In this document: in pieces, positions 23,912 to 34,798 of the stretch
Layout: every line of letters begins with the position of its first letter
Position numbering within the stretch: position 1 is the stretch's first letter
Origin: Ampullaceana balthica
Lineage: Eukaryota > Mollusca > Gastropoda > Lymnaeidae
NCBI GenBank assembly: GCA_944989445.1
Contig: CALYLW010000016.1
Coordinates: forward strand, 5,269,831-5,333,830
Direction of reading: 5' to 3'
Length of the DNA stretch: 64,000 bases
Position numbers and translations under genes: made by a program
Notes under the pieces: generated by a model
What the model saw: only the letters and a program-made list of their open reading frames with translations
Databases searched by the model: none
What the model was told of the DNA's origin: nothing

Positions 23912-24168
23912 ACTATGACTAATTGTATAATTAGTAGAGTATTTTTTTTCAAATAAATTGTTTAAAATCGTATAAAGAATAATTATTAGTCTGTATTCTA
24001 TTGCATTAAAATACCAGAAGCTTCGGAAATGAACTATATAAACCGTAAAATTTCAATTTTTTCTTGTGGGCTCAGTGAGCCCCCCGAATCTTTCGGTCTG
24101 ACAAGGGGCGCAGATTTTGTGTCATGTCCCCGGGCGCACATTACCCTAGCTACGCCACTGCTGGTGAC

Positions 24169-24186
24169 CGATGTTTCACGGAACAG
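24169..24186 (+). pseudogene. Locus C LU2 first exon, right half
   Basis: Continues the split exon with RCFTEQ and the donor gaacag|gtatgt. It follows the second copy of the 8-bp target duplication (24161-24168). Confidence 0.85.
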
Positions 24187-24260
24187 GTATGTTGACATCA
24201 GGCCACGGAGCGAGTTTTCCACACAGTGGATGTTGAAATACTTAAAAAATAAATGTATTT

Positions 24261-24432
24261 TATTTGTTTTTCTATGAAATCTTCCTCCTCCTTCCCATCT
24301 GGCATTTGGACGGGGAAGAGTGGCCTGAACGAGTTAGGAAAACTAACATACTATAAATATTTAAAACGCTAATGAAGATGCAAGACTTGGCATTAACCAT
24401 GGATAAGAGGTCAAGGCGCAATAATCTTCTAT
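24261..24432 (+). mobile_element. LINE-X 3' end, diverged
   Basis: Matches the 3' part of the LINE at 57.40-57.77 kb: cttcccatctggcatttgg, aatgaagatgcaagac and cgcaataatcttct. Coding frames destroyed. Confidence 0.5.
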
Positions 24433-24631
24433 AATTACGGAGAGACTTTTATGTTTAAGATACGATAGCTCACTTTTTTTAAAACGATTTATTGACATTA
24501 TAATTGTTATTAGTTCAGGTATTTGTTATGTTTCCCTTTATCGTTCACTTCCCTTAACCGCACAGATTATAATAAAAAAAATAATTAGTTGTTTCAACTG
24601 TACCATGCCTTTTAAACATACTTTTGGAGAA

Positions 24632-24700
24632 GACAAGAGAGAGAGAGAGAGGGGGGGAGAGGAGGAAGAGAGAGAGTGAGAGAGAGAGAGACAGTAGACT
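24632..24700. repeat. (GA)n microsatellite
   Basis: Purine-only run of agag with short g-rich interruptions. Confidence 0.9.
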
Positions 24701-24719
24701 TAAGAACTTAAGGAACTAT

Positions 24720-25130
24720 AGGAAACTAGACGCCCCGCGGCGTAGCATACGCCACAGACTTGCTCATGGAGAGTTCTTTTACCCCTTTAATGCATTTTTT
24801 TAGGGCGCCTAAGGCGCCGACCTTTTTCAAAAGCCCAACTAACTTGTCCTTGTTGGATCAATACGAAATATTAAACTTTCTGAAATGCACACAAAGTATT
24901 TTATAATAGGGGTTTCCCTTTTCCAAAATTAAAATATCAGCGAAAACAATGACGTCATATATTTTTTTTACAGCGCATATTTAATTTGCACACCTTTTGA
25001 TGCATTGGTGCAGTAATTTGGTGCGCTGCTTTCTAAAATTAGTATATGTTGTGCATGCAGCTTCTTGTTGCCTCGCAGGGTCTGACCACGAAGAGAATTA
25101 TATATAGATCTATAGATAGAAGAAAACGTC
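24720..25130. mobile_element. Family D copy
   Basis: Contains gccccgcggcgtagcatacg, gggcgcctaaggcgccga, ttttgatgcattggtgcagt and gcgctgctttctaaaatta. Longest copy of the family here. Non-coding. Confidence 0.5.
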
Positions 25131-25154
25131 TTATTATTATATCTAATAATAGTG

Positions 25155-25215
25155 TATTACACGGGGGGGGGGTGGGGGTGGTGTGGGGGTGGGGGTGGGT
25201 GTGGGGGGTGGTGTG
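25155..25215 (+). repeat. G-rich run, possible G-quadruplex
   Basis: Many runs of three to ten G separated by single T or short spacers on the plus strand. Could fold into quadruplexes; equally a polymerase-slippage product. Confidence 0.8.
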
Positions 25216-26160
25216 AATACAAGGTTTCTAAGCTATTGCATTTTCTTGTGAGTTATCCCACAGTTATCTTGATTATTTTCAGAAACTGTCTATATTAAGA
25301 CATATGTATTTAAAAATAGTATTTGATTGTATACCGTTGATTGAATCTTCAGTTTAGTCAACTTCTCCAAAACAAAAATACTTAAGTATCCGAGTGATGG
25401 CTAAATGGATTTATTATTTATCTATGCAGCACACTCTAACTAGACAGATAATTACACAATAAATGAATACAGTTCGTGAGGACTATAGTTGAGATATTTT
25501 ATTTGATTACATTTTAAGGTTGACAGGAATACTAAGGTCTAAGTATAACTAAGTAGAGGAACTTCAAGTTAACATAAACACATTGTACTGTCTTGTCGAA
25601 AACCTAAGCCCTACTCTGTTCCTAAGTTCTATCCACTTAACCCGGCGGTAGTTGACTCCGCCCTGCTCCCCTACTGACCTCGCCTTATATCACTGGACAA
25701 AGGAATGTGGGTGAGATTCTAGATGGCAGCAACAAAATTTGAAGTCTTTGACTCTCTTACCCATGTCCTAATAAACTGCCATTGACGTCTCCGTCGTTTC
25801 TGGTCGAGTCCGACGACACTTACTATTTTGCTTCCGGTCATTGTCACATACTGCAATTGTTCGCCGCTACCACAAACACTCATCCTCACATACTTCGCAT
25901 TCCAGTGTTCTGGGGAAGGGAGGAGAGGCGGGGTCGTGCCCTGTTGATGTGGCGCACCCTGCCCCACCTAGATGGGGGAGAGGCGGGCTCGTGCCCGGTT
26001 ATAAAGGAAATTGACCTAAAATGATAAAGACATAAATTCTACTAAAGATTTACTTAGATTAAGCAAAGGAAAGATCCAACAGTCTCAAATGATTGAAAAC
26101 CTTCCGAGTTAAAATTAACTGCCAAATTGTTAAAAGTTAATGGTGGTAGGGGGCGATGTT
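25216..26160. other. Intron of locus C, nothing identified
   Basis: A GC-richer patch near 25.64-26.02 kb has short open frames on both strands with no recognisable domain. LU2 exons 6 and 7 were looked for here and not found. Confidence 0.4.
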
Positions 26161-26162
26161 GC

Positions 26163-26508
26163 TTCTATCTAAGGTTCATTGGTCGGTGTGCAAAGTAAAA
26201 ACACTCGTGTGCAAAGTTGCACAACATCCATTTTTGTGCAATATTTTACCAAATTAGCTGCGCGGTAGTTCTAAACTGCTGAGCGGTGTCGGCCAGATAT
26301 CTGTGCGGCCGCGCAGCTTAAAGGAAACATTGGTAGGGGGTTATGTTACCTTTAAGCTGGGCAGATATCTTACCATGCCGCACACCAGGTTAGAAATTAC
26401 TGTAAACTTTTGTAAAATATTGCACAAAAAATGGATGCTGTGCAACTTTGCACACAAGTTTTTTAATTTTATTTTGCACACCGACCAGCAAACCTTTGCT
26501 TTGGGGGG
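26163..26508. mobile_element. Foldback element FB5
   Basis: Inverted arms: tggtcggtgtgcaaagta versus the tttgcacaccgacca region, and gtgcaaagttgcacaacatc versus tgctgtgcaactttgcacac. The centre has a shorter GC-rich inverted pair (cagatatctgtgcgg, gggcagatatctta). Confidence 0.75.
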
Positions 26509-26681
26509 GGGGTCATTTGTTAAAAGAAGAAGACAACAATAAACTTTAATATAAGTAGTTGAATTTGTTTTGTTTTTTTTAAATCATAACTTTGACAGGG
26601 GATATAAAGAACTTCATCACCATCTAGTTCACTATAATTAGTACTTACAGCGCTTAGACTGTTGTGTTTCCCTGTGTACAG

Positions 26682-26774
26682 ATATGTACGGTTGTGACGT
26701 GCAGCCCTGCCTGTCTGGCGGCACCTGTGAGACGACGTCCGGTCCCAGCAAGTTCTACTGCCGCTGCCCACCAG
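26682..26774 (+). CDS. Locus C EGF1 exon
   Basis: Acceptor tgtgtacag, donor cag|gtacgc, phase 1 to 1. Encodes CDVQPCLSGGTCETTSGPS and YCRCPPG, six cysteines with EGF spacing. Open in the phase predicted by the LU2 end in genes A and B. Confidence 0.8.
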
Positions 26775-27923
26775 GTACGCTTATTAGGGGATGGTTGTCT
26801 TTCTCATTTTATTTATTTATCTTATTTTTTGCACGCTTCTGGCCCCTTGTGTTATTGGTGGCTGTCACCATATTAGTTGCAGTGTGCTGCTAGTTGTTTT
26901 CCGGTGCCACCTGCCTGGGGGGAAAAAGTTCCTGATATAAAAACCCCAACTATTTAATAGGATTTTAAACAGTCTAAAAACTGTTGGGATGACCGAGAAA
27001 AGCTCCAAGCAATATTTGTCCACCCATAACTTGTGCCGCCGGTATTCACTTCCTGATATTGCCTTAGGCACATCAAAAGTCTTTCGGGAAGAAAATATTT
27101 GTGGTTAATTTGGTAATGGAAAGAATCATTGGCATTTAAATTTGGGTGTCATCAATTTTTTTTAAGGAGGGAAGCAGTGACATTTTTAATTTTTAATGGA
27201 AATCGTTTTTTAGCGCCTATTATTAATTATCAGATCCATCCATATCTTGCTAACATTACAAAGTGTTTAAAATATTTGAATTTAAATAAAAGCTCAATTT
27301 AAAAAACAAATTTAAAAAAATAATAATAATAATTTATGACTCATATAGAAACGTACCCCAGAAAGCAACTGGGCTCACAGGGATTTACATAAAATTAGTA
27401 GTATAGATTGATTTTTTTTTAAAGTAGAGAATGATTCCCCTGACCAGAGAATCAAAAAAATAGCAGGTGGCAGAAGCCGTGGCTTGTCTTACACGTTTGT
27501 AATGCACAAAATTTAAAGAACGTGTCATCATTTGTGTTGATTTGTTTTTGCTCCATAGATCATAGTTTTTATGTAAAAATGAAAGCATAGCCTCAGTTTC
27601 AAAAAATGTTTCCGTTTAATTTATTTAAAATTCATAAACTTTTCTTAAAATTAATTCATTTTCAATACAGAAAAAATTGTCACAGTCTTTGTGAAATTTA
27701 AGTCTTTTTAATGTCTTACCTGACACAAAACAAATATTTATATTGATTTTCCTTAATAATTCATTTTAATTTAAATGAATTTTTTTTAAAAATCATTTCA
27801 TAGCAAACAAGAAAAAATCAAACCACCAAAAGAGTACTAATAGATTTCTTCAACCTCCTATATATAGATGCTACCATTCAGTGATGTTGATAGTCGTGGC
27901 TTATGTTGTCAACCCAATTTCAG

Positions 27924-28038
27924 GCTTCACCGGAACGTAGTGCGAGAGCCAGATTGACTTGTGCCTCAGGTCCCCCCTGCAAATACGGGGTCTGTGTCAA
28001 GGGCATCAACTCATACACGTGCAACTGTTCGGGCACAG
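27924..28038 (+). pseudogene. Locus C EGF2 exon, stop and indel
   Basis: Acceptor aatttcag, donor cacag|gtaaac. Expected frame gives GFTGT then TAG (27938) where a residue before the Cys of CESQIDL belongs. The rest, CASGPPCKYGVCVKGINSY, is in another frame. 115 bp is not a phase 1-1 length, which confirms the indel. Confidence 0.75.
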
Positions 28039-28112
28039 GTAAACAGATCGGTCTTGGCTGCCGCAACTGTTGTATCAGTTTGTAGACCTGTTCCACCATT
28101 GAATCTCATCCT

Positions 28113-28470
28113 CAGAGGCGTAACTAGGTTCTTGGCGACCGTGGCTAATTTATTGTCGGCGCCCTTGATAAATAGACAAGTTTCAGCTTTGCGAAGTTTT
28201 CATTTTTTAGAAAAAAATAATTGAATTTCTCTTATTTTATTTTTGACAATAATTACGTAGTCTGACAGTGCCCGTGATACAACATGAATATAAAAAAATG
28301 CATAAGACAGGAACAATAATAATTTGCAGTTTATTATTACTAAATAATACCAAATAAATTTGTGGATAAAACGGGATATTGTTGCGTTATTGAAGAATAC
28401 AGCAAAACTTGAAGTAACGTGTATTTAAATATAATTAAGTATTAACTTTTTTGTTATCGACTATTAAAGT
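28113..28470. other. Possible hAT end and AT-rich intron
   Basis: cagaggcgtaactaggt resembles the left end of cagtggcgta-type hAT elements, but no right partner or target duplication was found. The rest is featureless. Confidence 0.3.
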
Positions 28471-28474
28471 GAAA

Positions 28475-28556
28475 TACAGTCGGACCTCATTTAGTCGAAC
28501 TTACCTAAGTCGAAAACCTCCCTATAACGAATTAATTGTTAGGTCCCGGCCAAATT
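28475..28556 (+). mobile_element. pogo/Tigger-like end
   Basis: acagtcggacctcatttagt followed by cgaac and taagtcgaaaacctcc resembles the terminal repeat of pogo-type Tc1/mariner elements. One end only. Confidence 0.4.
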
Positions 28557-28617
28557 CCATAAGACTAATGTATTTTAGATCTCCTTAACCACAGATTAAT
28601 GTTTTTACATCCGTCAG

Positions 28618-28757
28618 GCTACCAAGGTGTCAATTGTTCTATAGACATAGACGAATGTGCCGCCAACTCTACCATCTGTTGGGGCCTCCAGTGCTACAAT
28701 CGTCCTGGTGGTTACTCCTGCGACTGCCCACCCGGCTTTGATGGCACACCGTGTCAG
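28618..28757 (+). CDS. Locus C EGF3 exon (calcium-binding type)
   Basis: Acceptor ccgtcag, donor tgtcag|gtaagt, phase 1 to 0. Reads GYQGVNCSIDIDECAANST, then YSCDCPPGFDGTPC. DIDEC is the calcium-binding EGF signature. Intact. Confidence 0.85.
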
Positions 28758-29155
28758 GTAAGTCCATAGCAGTATGCGTGTTTTTTTGTTTTTTTTTACT
28801 GATAGACTTTCTTGTCACCTTGGACCATTTCAAAAACTAATACAAATAGAACATTTGCGGGTGGAATGATTCAGTGGATCTCAAACTAATACAAATAGAA
28901 CATTGGCAGGTGGAATGATTCAGTGGATCTCAAAGTTTTCAATGTAATTAGCTACATGGTTTTAGTACATGCTACAAAGGTTTAGTGTTGATCTATTTTT
29001 ATCTCCTCATTTAAAGGGAAGATGTTCTTGAACGCTGTCACTAATAGGATTAACCATTTCGCTATACTAACATTACATATCATCTCATACAATGACTTTG
29101 CCAGATTTTTTACATTTGGAACTACAGTCGTGAATGTACATTCTCTTTTGGGTCG

Positions 29156-30151
29156 CTAGACTCTTAAGACCCGGTTCATTTTATCGCAAGCGAGCCTCAT
29201 CAAGCGGGCATCGCCGTAGAGGTAACCCTCTGCAGGTACCGTTACTTCGCCTTCCAAACCCCCGCACAGCTCGGGGCACTCTTCGAGTACGTGTGTCACC
29301 GTCTCTTCCGGGTGGCCACACAGCCGACAGGCCAGTTCCCTTCTAGTGTTAAACTTGTACAGGTAGCTTCGTGTGGGACAATGTTCAGTTCTCATTCTAG
29401 TTATGAGCGTCTGATTGCTACGTCCAATTTTCCACCAGGAATCGCTTTTGCTCGGTCGCGGCATGTACTGGAATACTTTTCTGGCCGTGCTTCCAGATGC
29501 CCAGCCCTGTAGCCATTTCTCTCGGAAATGGTCTTTAAGCCACGATCTGACCCCCAGCTGGGTCATCGGGCGATCGGGTTGGGGCTGAGCTGAACCTTCT
29601 CTCGCTAACTTATCGACCCTGTCTGAATGAGGCTCGCCACTGTGCCCAGTGATGTACTGAAGGACTACTTTTCCGCCTCGTGCTAGGATTTCACCCACTG
29701 TTTCCAAAATGACACTGACCGTTTTCTTCTCCAGAGAGGATCGACCCACGGTCTCGAGCGAAAACCGTGAGTCGGTGAAAACTACGACGGTCGGGAAAAC
29801 CTTTCTTCTTGCTAGACGTCGGCGCACTTCCTTCAAACCCTTGCAAATCGCCTCCAGTTCGGCGTCGTGACTACTGTTTGCGGATCCGCACGGCCCTGAC
29901 AGTTCGATACTGTCGGGTCCAGGTTGAGGGTATTGAATTAGCACTCCGTATCCACTTCTGCCATCCTTGAAACGCGAGCCGTCCGTAAAGACTTTTACCA
30001 CACTATCGCCATAAGCTTCGATTGTCTTCAGAGTCTCGTCTCGCTGGAGCTCGACGGGACTGGCTTTCGTCACCGCTGTATTTGCCGGTGTCAAACGTAG
30101 TTCAGGCAAGTCTGAGCTTTCATGTGGTCCTCGAGCAGGGACCAGTCGCAT
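29156..30151 (-). pseudogene. LINE RNase H and zinc-knuckle region
   Basis: VFTDGSRFKDG, DAELEAICKGLKE, VVVFTDSRFSLETV and HSDRVDKLA supply the D-E-D-D metal-binding residues of RNase H, which removes the RNA strand of the hybrid. CRLCGHPEETVTHVLEECP follows, the Cys/His knuckle typical after RNase H. Overlaps the RT frame by about 30 bp in a shifted frame; in an active copy the two should be one polyprotein. Confidence 0.88.
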
Positions 30152-31643
30152 GCGTTCCCTTGGGTATGGGGACTGAGTCTTCTAGTTCGTAGACCGTGTC
30201 CATGAAGGATGGTCTTTTCAGTCGGGTCCTCTTTACCCATCGGTCTTGTAATTGAAAGCAGGGTTCGTCATGCTCCAACCTACGGTATCGTTCCACCGTG
30301 GTCATGATTGCCTTTTCTCGCCTTATCGCCAGGGGTTCTACGTTAGACATAATTTCTACAGCGGCTGTGGGTGTCGTACGCAACGCCCCGCATACAAACC
30401 GTAGAGCTTGGTTCTGTATTCGGTCCAGTCCCTCTAGAGCCGTACGGCTCGCAAAGGCCTGGACCGGGAGGCTGTAATCAATGGCACCCCTCACACTACC
30501 GAGATAGAGAGCTCTCAGTAGTCTTGCATCCGCACCCCAACTAGTGCTAGCCAGTTTCTTCACCAGGGACAGTTTAGCTGTGGCTTTGGCACACAATTCA
30601 CGCACATGGTTATGTAGCTGGACCTTCTGGTCCAGTTTGATTCCCAAGTACGTTGGTGTCCGATCCCAATTCAATCTTTTCCCACATATCTGAAGCACCA
30701 CCTCATGCTTCAGTGCATTCCGTCCATTTGTGAAAATGGAATGGACCGTTTTCTCCGTATTGACTACTAGGCGCCAACGGTTGGCGTAGTCTTCGATTCG
30801 ATTCAGATCTTCCTGCAGCCTGTTCTGCAGGGTTGCAACGTCCTTTCCGGAACTCCATATAGCCAGATCGTCAGCAAACATGGCATTCTGTGACCCCAGA
30901 ATACCTTGTAGGTCGTGGACGTAGGCTAAGAACAATGTATAACTAAGGGCGGACCCCTGTGGAAGTCTGTCCTCCAGGCGATCTTCGTTGGATAATGACT
31001 CCCCCACTCGGGTCTTGATCGTTCTGTCCGTAAGGAACGATTTTATCCAACTGTACATGTTCGCAGTAACACCTAACTGCTGCAACTTATAAAGTAGCCC
31101 TCCACGCCACACCTTGTCGTATGCCTGCTTTAGATCGAAGAACACCGCAACGGTGTGATTCCTCGACTGGAGTTCATTCGTGATTGTCTGAATTAGTCGG
31201 AGAGCCTGGTCCATCGGTTGGCGTCCCTTTCGGAACCCACCCTGAGTCATTGGAATGCATTTGGACTTTTCGAGGAACCAGTAGAGTCGTGCGTTCACTA
31301 ACCATTCAGCTACCTTCCCCACACACGACGTGAGGGAAATTAGCCGGTAACTGGACGGGTGTTCGCCTGGTTTCCCCTCTTTGGGAATTGGGGTTATTGT
31401 GGCCTTTTTCCACAGTTTCGGCAGCGTGCCTGTTGTCCAAGTTCTATATATGAAACCCAGCAGTTTCATTCGGCCTGTCTTGCCCAGATGTTTGAGCATT
31501 TCATTGTGAACTTTATCTGGTCCTGGTGCTTTGCCAGCTTGGCACCTGTTGAGTGCGGTTTGCAACTCTGTCATTGTGAAGGGGGCCGCGAAAACCTCTA
31601 GTTGAGGGCCCTTACTTTGTCTCCTTGAGCCCTCTTTGCGCAT
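30120..31643 (-). pseudogene. LINE reverse transcriptase
   Basis: Shows APGPDKVHNEMLK, SYRLISLTSCVGKVAEWL, GGFRKGRQPMDQA, VAVFFDLKQAYDKVW, LPQGSALSYTLFLAYVHDL and MFADDLAIWS (catalytic FADD), then the thumb. About 500 codons open. Synthesises cDNA on nicked target DNA. Confidence 0.9.
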
Positions 31644-31734
31644 TCGGTCGATTGTTCGACTAAAATCAGATCTGGCGCCTTTTTTGTTAACCTGGGCAAA
31701 GTGTTTGTTTAGCGCTCGTGCGCGCTTAACTTCA

Positions 31735-32922
31735 CTAGCCCTTTGGTGTCGTCAAAGGGTTGGAATTCTTTGTCTTCCCCGCGCCAGATAATGCGTTTAA
31801 GAGCCGCCAAACTTTTCTTCCGTCTACGAGGTCGAGTTTTTCGCACGTATTTACCCATTTCGCCTTCTTCGCTTTGTCGACAGCGGCCCGGACTTCAGCC
31901 GTCAGTCTGTTGTACGCCCTACGAGCTTCGGGTGTCTTCAGCCTGGCTGCTTTTTTCCGTGCTTTTGCTCTTTGCTTCACCAATTCTGCCAGACTCTTGT
32001 CCCAGTAAGGTCTGAACTTCTGTTTCCCGTTTGTCCTTGGGATCGTTCGCCTCGCAACCCCAAGGATTGTGTCAATAAACTGCCCGTAGGTGGCATCCAT
32101 GTTGTCTCCTGCAACATCCAGCAGAGCGAGCTTGGTCTCGCTCTCGGCCTCGTACTTTCGCCAATCTGCCTTACGGAACTGCCAATGCCTTCTTTCAAAT
32201 CGAGGTTTGCCTGCACCAAGTCCAAATTCAATCAGGATTGGTAAGTGATCGCTACCAACTTCCTTTAATACTTCCAGTCTATGCTTCGACTCTAGGTCAG
32301 CGGAAATAAGCGTTAGATCTGGGCGGGACTTCGTGCTGTGCCCCGTGTGCAGTAGTGTCGGTTCACTGTCTGCGTTTTGTAGCCTGATGAGATTCGTATT
32401 AATACAGACATCCTCGATGTAGCGGCCTGACGCGTTCCGTTCGGCATAGCCCCAGTCAGGAGACTGTGCATTGAAGTCTCCTGCTATTATCGTTCTTCCA
32501 AAAATGACATCTTCCCCAACTGGAAGTGCGATTGGATTTCTGGGCGTATTATAGACGTTCGTGATTGTAAAGCCAACGTCGCCTTTGAAAACTCTCACCG
32601 TGAGAGTATCAGTGTTGCTGTAACACTTAACTTCGAGCAGCTCCATCGTTAAATCATTCCGGACCGCTGTGGCAAGGCCTCGACATCGCCGGTCACACTT
32701 GCAATGGTATAGCGAGTAACCTGTGATATGGAACGGCTTCCCCTTAAGGAGCGTTTCTTGGAACAGTGCTACATCCACTTTCCGTTCGTGGAGTATTTTG
32801 GTTACTTCGTGTGCCTTTTGCCTTATGCCACAGACATTCAACTGTAAAACTACCAGGGCTTGTTCAGGATGGCCCTCGCACCCATACAAGGACGGCCAGT
32901 CACCGATTGACCGCTTGGACAT
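31735..32922 (-). pseudogene. LINE endonuclease domain
   Basis: The N-terminal part has VLQLNVCGIRQKA, VALFQETLL, GLATAVRND, IIAGDFNAQSPDWG and EVGSDHLPILIEF, the N, E, D/N and SDH residues of exonuclease-endonuclease-phosphatase nucleases that nick the target. The C-terminal third is a Lys/Arg-rich linker to RT. A frameshift near the end separates it from the RT frame. Confidence 0.88.
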
Positions 32923-33199
32923 GGCCTGTCGTTCGTCACCATGCCTCTAAGAGGGGGGGGTAGCCAACCGACCCGACGTACCACCATCCGCCGAGAAGGG
33001 GTTTAGAAGGTCCATTCCGGGACCTGCTTTTTTCGATATATTAACCATAGAATAGAGAGGGGGTAGGCAGAAATCTTCAACCCATTGAGGACGGTCCGAG
33101 TACGTTCCGTCCCTTGCCCAGAGGGTCTTCCTGTCTTCGGCGTTCCTAGCCGGGCACTGTTGGGTATGAACTACAGTCAAACATTACACCTAATTATTG

Positions 33200-33490
33200 G
33201 CGCTTGTTTTTTCATTTCTACATATTTTTACCACGTTTTTATCAACTTGCTTTCGGGTCCACAATTTTTTCAAATCTGCCAACGTAAAATTGTACCACTT
33301 TTGATGGTCCTAGAGATCTCAAAATTTTACCACAGATAGATCTTGGATGACAATGCATTGTATCGAAATTTCAGATCGATCGAATGTACAGTTATTAAAT
33401 TATTGAATTGTTTAGTTTATCTATATATAAGCATCTGTACCACCTGCTTTTGTTGACCTCCATGAGTTCATCCCGTGACCACATCACCGT
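33200..33490. mobile_element. Family B copy
   Basis: taccacgtttttatcaactt, accacttttgatggtcctag, accacagatagatct and the core atttcagatcgatcgaatgt. Directly precedes foldback FB3. Confidence 0.5.
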
Positions 33491-33598
33491 GTTTTTAAAA
33501 CGTTGGGCGGGCGCTTATGAGGTGTTTGGTAATTAAAAAAATAGAGACAAAAAAATATTTTTAAAAACAACGTTTTTGTAAGTGGACTAAAAATAATA

Positions 33599-34083
33599 AA
33601 ATAAATAGAGGTAAAAAAAGGATTTTTAAAAACCACGTTTTTATAAGTGTACTAAAAAGAAGAAAATAATTTAAAACTAATAAGTTCAAGTACTTTCATA
33701 TAACATGACTAAAAACGTGGGTCGAGTGTTTGGTATAAAAATTAAAGATTTATAATTAAGAAGGCAAAAAAGATATCTATAAGTGAGAGAATGAGTGAAC
33801 TGCATATGTAAAACCTCATAGGCGTTTGGCTAAAACTAAAATGATTAGGGTTTACAAATGACGAGTAAGAAAATGAGTGAATTGAATTAGTTAAGCCTGA
33901 GAAGCGCCCGCCCCACCTTTTAAGTCATATTACATCATAGTACTTGAGCATATAAGTTTGAAATTTTTATCAATCCAGAAAAAGATTTTTCCTTCACAAT
34001 TCTGTGAAAAAAATATTATTTTCTTCTTTTTAGTCCACTTATAAAAACGTGTTTTTTTAAATCTTTTTTTACTTCTATTTATT
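33599..34083. mobile_element. Foldback element FB3
   Basis: Arms at about 33599-33727 and 33904-34083 with tttttataagtgtactaaaa against the tagtccacttataaaaac region, bounded by aaatagaggtaaaaaaagg and its complement. The loop holds a partial repeat of the arm. Confidence 0.8.
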
Positions 34084-34311
34084 AATTAGTATATTTGTTG
34101 CAAGGACAAGATACAGCAACATATAAACAAAGTTTTGGTCTGGCCTGTAAACAGTGTCATTAACAATAACCAATCATTTATAAAATTTCTCATTTAATTA
34201 GACTCCAATGATCGATCAAGTTTTTCCAAGAACAAGTCTTTCAGAAATGTCATTGGAATGATGAGTTCAACAGCGTCAGGCACTTAATGCTTTGTTCATA
34301 TTCTCTTTCAG

Positions 34312-34471
34312 GTCAATGGCTTCGAGTGCAACTACCGACCCGGCTGGACGGGACAAAACTGTGAAACGGACATTAAAGATTGCATTTGCAGTCCCAACCC
34401 TTGTCTGAATCGCGCAACTTGCCACGATCATCTCAATAGCTACACCTGCACTTGTCTGCCAGGTTTTAATG
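34312..34471 (+). CDS. Locus C EGF4 exon
   Basis: Acceptor ctctttcag, donor aatg|gtaagc, phase 0 to 1. Completes EGF3 (GFECNYRPGWTGQNC) and encodes CSPNPCLNRATCHDHLNSY and TCLPGFNG. Intact. Confidence 0.85.
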
Positions 34472-34619
34472 GTAAGCTGAGGCAACTGTGGGTAGATTGT
34501 TGCCACAATTTCCTTCTTCACTTTGAATCCACACGTTTGCTGCTCTGCAACAACACGCTAGACTCAGCTACTAGATTAATTTTGATCCAACTGCTCATTA
34601 TAGAACGCTGTTGTAAACT

Positions 34620-34798
34620 TTTACAATTTTTAAATTCCTTTATATTAACTCGTAGCGTCTGCCTGTCTGTCCGTCTCAAAAACTTAGATCGATTTTGTGC
34701 CCATTTCCCGGTATCCTATCGATGTGAAATTAAGCAGGGAGACTCGTGGCGACAATAAAAATGATCTATCAAAATTTCACATCGATCGAACGTACTGT
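34620..34798 (+). mobile_element. Family B/C fragment
   Basis: ctttatattaactcgtagcg, then gtctgcctgtctgtccgtct and the core atcaaaatttcacatcgatc. It runs directly into the 33-bp minisatellite. Confidence 0.5.

Larger units (their letters stand above)
16911..24160 (+). mobile_element. hAT-A element (ZMYM1-like transposase family), composite
   Basis: Perfect 17-bp inverted ends cagtggcgtagctaggg and ccctagctacgccactg, flanked by ctggtgac on both sides (16903-16910, 24161-24168), the 8-bp duplication of hAT elements. Inside are two tandem copies of a decayed hAT transposase, the first interrupted by hAT-B. A second right end lies at 22025-22041, so the element is a fusion of two copies with one left end and two right ends. 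It is inserted in a coding exon. Confidence 0.9.
29130..33167 (-). mobile_element. I-superfamily LINE with RNase H
   Basis: A 4.0-kb element on the minus strand in locus C's intron, flanked by gaactacagtc on both sides (29119-29129, 33168-33178), an 11-bp target duplication. Order of domains: apurinic-type endonuclease, reverse transcriptase, RNase H, CxxC..H..C knuckle. RNase H after RT is a mark of the I superfamily (e.g. I, Nimb, Ingi). An ORF1 is missing, so it is 5'-truncated. Two frameshifts separate the three long frames; otherwise well preserved, hence recent. The 3' end has no poly(A). Confidence 0.88.

Noticed and set aside
24029..24277. 82-codon plus-strand ORF near the hAT-A right end
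   Set aside because: It spans the terminal repeat of hAT-A, the target duplication and the rest of the split exon in the wrong frame.
25719..26024. Overlapping ORFs in the GC-richer patch
   Set aside because: No domain, no splice signal in phase with EGF1, and both strands open; probably repeat-derived.
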